A stretch of DNA of 64,000 nucleotides, taken from the NCBI RefSeq assembly GCF_900104455.1, contig NZ_FNHB01000002.1, forward strand, positions 124,001-188,000. Reading direction: 5' to 3'. The DNA is from Dendrosporobacter quercicolus (GTDB lineage Bacteria > Bacillota > Negativicutes > DSM-1736 > Dendrosporobacteraceae). Made by a program: the position numbers and the translations under genes. The notes beneath the pieces were generated by a model. That model was not told where the DNA came from, made no database searches, and was given only the letters and a program-made list of their open reading frames with translations. Shown one piece after another: positions 62,067 to 64,000 of this stretch. Each line of letters starts with the position of its first letter. Position 1 is the first letter of the stretch.

Positions 62067-62693
62067 ATGGTTAAAGAAACGGTTGGGAGACAAATTTCCG
62101 GCGGCAATGCGGAGCTTTTATCTAAATGGCTGGTATTAGAGCTGGCCGCCACGATCATTGGCAGCAAGCCCTCAACAATCCTGTCCATTGCGGATACCAG
62201 CAATCGCCCTTTGCTGACGCTGTGGCGTCAGTTTGGCCCGAGGCTGTTGGCGGGAAGCCCGGTCTGTTATTTTGTTTTAAAAGAGACCCCGAGCCGGCTG
62301 GCGATTTTATTTTACCGGCGTGCAATACTGGAACAATGTATCAATGCGCCGGAACATAAGGAGTTTCTGTTCAGGCATAATTACCCGGTTGAAGGTGGTC
62401 TCAATGCTTGTCTGAGGCATCTTAAGCGAAAGTTTACCGAAACTTGTCCTCACGAATTCGGGCTATTGCTGGGGATACCGCTAAAGGATGTACTGGGGTT
62501 TATGGGTTTATCTGATCAGCCGCTGTGTTGCCGGGGCTGCTGGCATATTTATGGTAATCCCGAGTGTTCACTGGAGGTAATGAAAAAATTTAATGACGAC
62601 CGGGCGGTTGTGGCAGGCTGGCTGGATAGCGGCTACGAACCTTATCTGGTTTTGGCTTGCCGGCAGGACGGAATGGCAACCCTGGTTTCCTGA
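62067..62693 (+). CDS. DUF3793 family protein, Fur controlled
   Basis: 208 aa soluble protein. The family landmark PHEFGLLLGIPLKDVLGF is followed by a Cys-rich CCRGCWHIY. Other features: LSKWLVLELAATIIGSKPS at the start and a GWLDSGYEP end. Such proteins are found in anaerobic Firmicutes, often near iron genes; function unknown. The Fur box in its promoter makes an iron role likely (inference). Possible haem or iron handling through the Cys cluster cannot be judged. GTGAGG about 10 nt before the ATG. Confidence 0.8.
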   Translation: MVKETVGRQISGGNAELLSKWLVLELAATIIGSKPSTILSIADTSNRPLLTLWRQFGPRLLAGSPVCYFVLKETPSRLAILFYRRAILEQCINAPEHKEFLFRHNYPVEGGLNACLRHLKRKFTETCPHEFGLLLGIPLKDVLGFMGLSDQPLCCRGCWHIYGNPECSLEVMKKFNDDRAVVAGWLDSGYEPYLVLACRQDGMATLVS

Positions 62694-63101
62694 TTTGCAC
62701 TAATTCTTTATATAACGAGTAATAGTCAGGCGGCTTATCGCCGAAGGAGCGCTTTTACATGCGATTTGCATTTTGAGGCGCTCCATTTAATTTTCTGGAG
62801 ATAAATAAGAACAGCAGTCCTTGGTGTATAATGAGAACAAAGCGCTAGCATCGCTTAAATCTTGCGATTAGAATGCGAGGATTTTTGGCCCTGCGAGGCG
62901 GAGAAGGCGCGCATATCGGCCATATGTAAAGTGACGATAAAGAAAACGCGGTTTGTACCGAGCGCAGCGCAGGCGGAAACCGTTGTTGCCCTTATGCCGT
63001 TACGGCCACGAAGCAGGGCGGAGAAAGACTGCAGGCTAAGTCAAATTGTTTGAGTGACGCACGATACTAGCTAAATAACATATAATGTGAAGGTGAGGCC
63101 G
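62694..63101. other. Non-coding gap: hairpin and dispersed repeat
   Basis: A hairpin GGAGCGC/GCGCTCC (62746-62752 / 62778-62784), with an inner ATGC/GCAT and a T-rich tail, probably ends the DUF3793 transcript. It is followed by a TATAAT (62827-62832) without a clear -35, and by repeat copy D. I see no gene. Confidence 0.55.
62844..63071 (+). repeat. CTAG-ended dispersed repeat, copy D
   Basis: 228 nt. Ends GCTAGCATCG and, from the right, GCTAGTATCG. The left 70 nt (CTTAAATCTTGCGATTAG, AATGCGAGG, T run, GGCCCTGCGAGGCGGAGAAG) match copy C read on its minus strand. The right half contains GCAGGGCGGAGAAAG, a second version of the core. Confidence 0.75.
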
Positions 63102-63800
63102 ATGAATCAGTACTTGGTGTTAATTGTTGAAGATGATGAAAAACTGGCGGTATTGCTGCAAACCTATTTCGAAAAAAATAATTTCGCCACACTGGTCGCT
63201 CATGATGGCCTGACCGGTGTGCAATTGGTGCATGAGCGCCAGCCCGATCTGCTTGTCCTTGACCTGATGCTGCCGGGAATAGACGGCTGGGAAGTGTGCC
63301 GGCGGATTAGAAAAAATAATGATGTCCCCATTATTATGCTTACAGCCCGCGATGAAGAAACCGACCGCCTGATTGGTCTGGAAATTGGCGCTGATGATTA
63401 TGTAACAAAACCATTCAGCCCGCGGGAGGTTGTTGCCAGGGCTAAGGTAATTCTGCGGCGTACTTATAAGCAGCCGCCCAGTCAGCTGGTTAGAGCAGGC
63501 AATGTACTGATTGATATAGACCGTCACGAGGTGCGCAAAGACGAGGGGCTGATCGATCTTACGCCAACTGAATTCAAGATTCTGGAATTGTTTGCGGTCA
63601 ACTGCGGACGTGTGCTAAGCCGGCTGCAAATTGTCGAGAAGATTCAGGATTATGCTTTTGATGGTTATGAACGGACGATTGACGCTCATGTTAAAAATCT
63701 GCGGCGCAAGCTGGAGGATAATCCGAAAGAGCCGCGGCTTATCCAAACGGTCTATGGCGTGGGCTATAAATTGATGGGCAGTGGTGACGGCAATGAATAG
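63102..63800 (+). CDS. OmpR/PhoB-family response regulator
   Basis: 232 aa. Receiver domain with acidic pocket EDDEK, phospho-acceptor Asp in LLVLDLMLPGIDGW (about 54), Thr in MLTARDE and Lys in YVTKPFSP; C-terminal winged helix (about 130-228) with ERTIDAHVKNLRRKLE. The ATG at 63102 follows AGGTGAGG; GTG at 63087 also in frame. Coupled to the histidine kinase gene by an 8-nt overlap. Its targets are unknown. Confidence 0.94.
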   Translation: MNQYLVLIVEDDEKLAVLLQTYFEKNNFATLVAHDGLTGVQLVHERQPDLLVLDLMLPGIDGWEVCRRIRKNNDVPIIMLTARDEETDRLIGLEIGADDYVTKPFSPREVVARAKVILRRTYKQPPSQLVRAGNVLIDIDRHEVRKDEGLIDLTPTEFKILELFAVNCGRVLSRLQIVEKIQDYAFDGYERTIDAHVKNLRRKLEDNPKEPRLIQTVYGVGYKLMGSGDGNE

Positions 63801-64000
63801 TATTACATACCGTATCAACGGTTTGATGTTTTTACTGGTGGGGCTGACTGTGGTTATTTTGGTCTATCTGGCTGAAGCGCAAATGACGGGTCTGTTTCAC
63901 GAGTATCTAACCGCCAATGAAGCTTATGGCCCAGGCGGACTGACCGGCGCTGAAGGGATTATAATGGGGCTGCCGGAGCAGGTGTTTCTGGCTTCAGTGC
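63793..64000 (+). CDS. Sensor histidine kinase, N-terminal fragment
   Basis: The 69 codons visible encode a basic N-terminus and one membrane span (LMFLLVGLTVVILVYLAEA, about residues 11-29), then the start of an extracytoplasmic sensor region. The kinase core lies beyond the window. The call rests on its overlap with the response regulator gene. Confidence 0.75.
   Translation, partial: MNSITYRINGLMFLLVGLTVVILVYLAEAQMTGLFHEYLTANEAYGPGGLTGAEGIIMGLPEQVFLASV

Overview
The window looks like a chromosomal segment of a diderm, endospore-forming Firmicute of the class Negativicutes (Sporomusa/Pelosinus-like). This is inferred from four things: a serine T-box, a SAM-I riboswitch and a BirA operator (Firmicutes-type regulation); an AcrAB-like RND efflux pair (outer-membrane-type efflux); hydrogenase maturation genes with a complex I lacking its NADH module (anaerobic energy metabolism); and small spore-type proteins with sigma-K-like promoter elements. 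No rRNA, tRNA or CRISPR array was seen.

Layout. 1-3.8 kb: serC (partial) divergent from a T-box-controlled serA plus a DUF1015 gene. 3.9-7.7 kb: a small membrane protein, a thioredoxin-reductase-like flavoprotein without a recognisable NADPH site, a YkvI-type membrane protein and a PAS/HD-GYP protein. 7.7-9.3 kb: serS followed by three nested or consecutive hairpins. 10.4-20.1 kb: the eleven-gene nuoABCDHIJKLMN operon. 20.1-23.1 kb: an accessory patch with dispersed repeats, a six-fold HxH protein, a stand-alone NrdD-tail-like protein and two paralogous tiny Gly/Ile/Cys/Asp proteins. 23.2-30.4 kb: a GAF/PAS/GGDEF/HD-GYP sensor and a tetR-acrA-acrB-like efflux operon on the minus strand. 31.9-36.8 kb: hypF divergent from hypCDE. 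36.8-40.9 kb: a diguanylate cyclase, galE, an SbmA/YddA-like ABC transporter and a tiny zinc-ribbon protein.

41-60.6 kb is rich in sulfur and cofactor metabolism: a DASS transporter, metY, larE, an LTA-synthase-like sulfatase, an MFS carrier, a hydrolase with lost catalytic residues, a 2-hydroxyacid dehydrogenase, two tandem bioB genes behind a near-perfect BirA operator, and a SAM-I operon (aminotransferase, metQ, metN, metI, second metQ, Cys/Met PLP enzyme, double-YezD protein), then cysK. metY and cysK share a short conserved leader (GCTGATCAG, 3-4 nt, ACTGAAGGCT, terminator) that I do not recognise. 60.7-64 kb: a REP-associated transposase between near-identical 27-nt ends, a Fur-box-controlled DUF3793 gene, another dispersed repeat, and a two-component system cut by the window end.

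Links between genes: SerC, SerA and SerS share serine as product or substrate. The metY, cysK, met operon and YezD genes form a sulfur amino acid network under two kinds of leader RNA. Three c-di-GMP enzymes (6.7, 23.2 and 36.8 kb) are spread through the window. The most unusual items are the metY/cysK leader, the second BioB (one [2Fe-2S] ligand missing, apparent CTG start), the paired tiny membrane proteins, the CTAG-ended repeat family and the NADPH-site-less thioredoxin reductase homologue.
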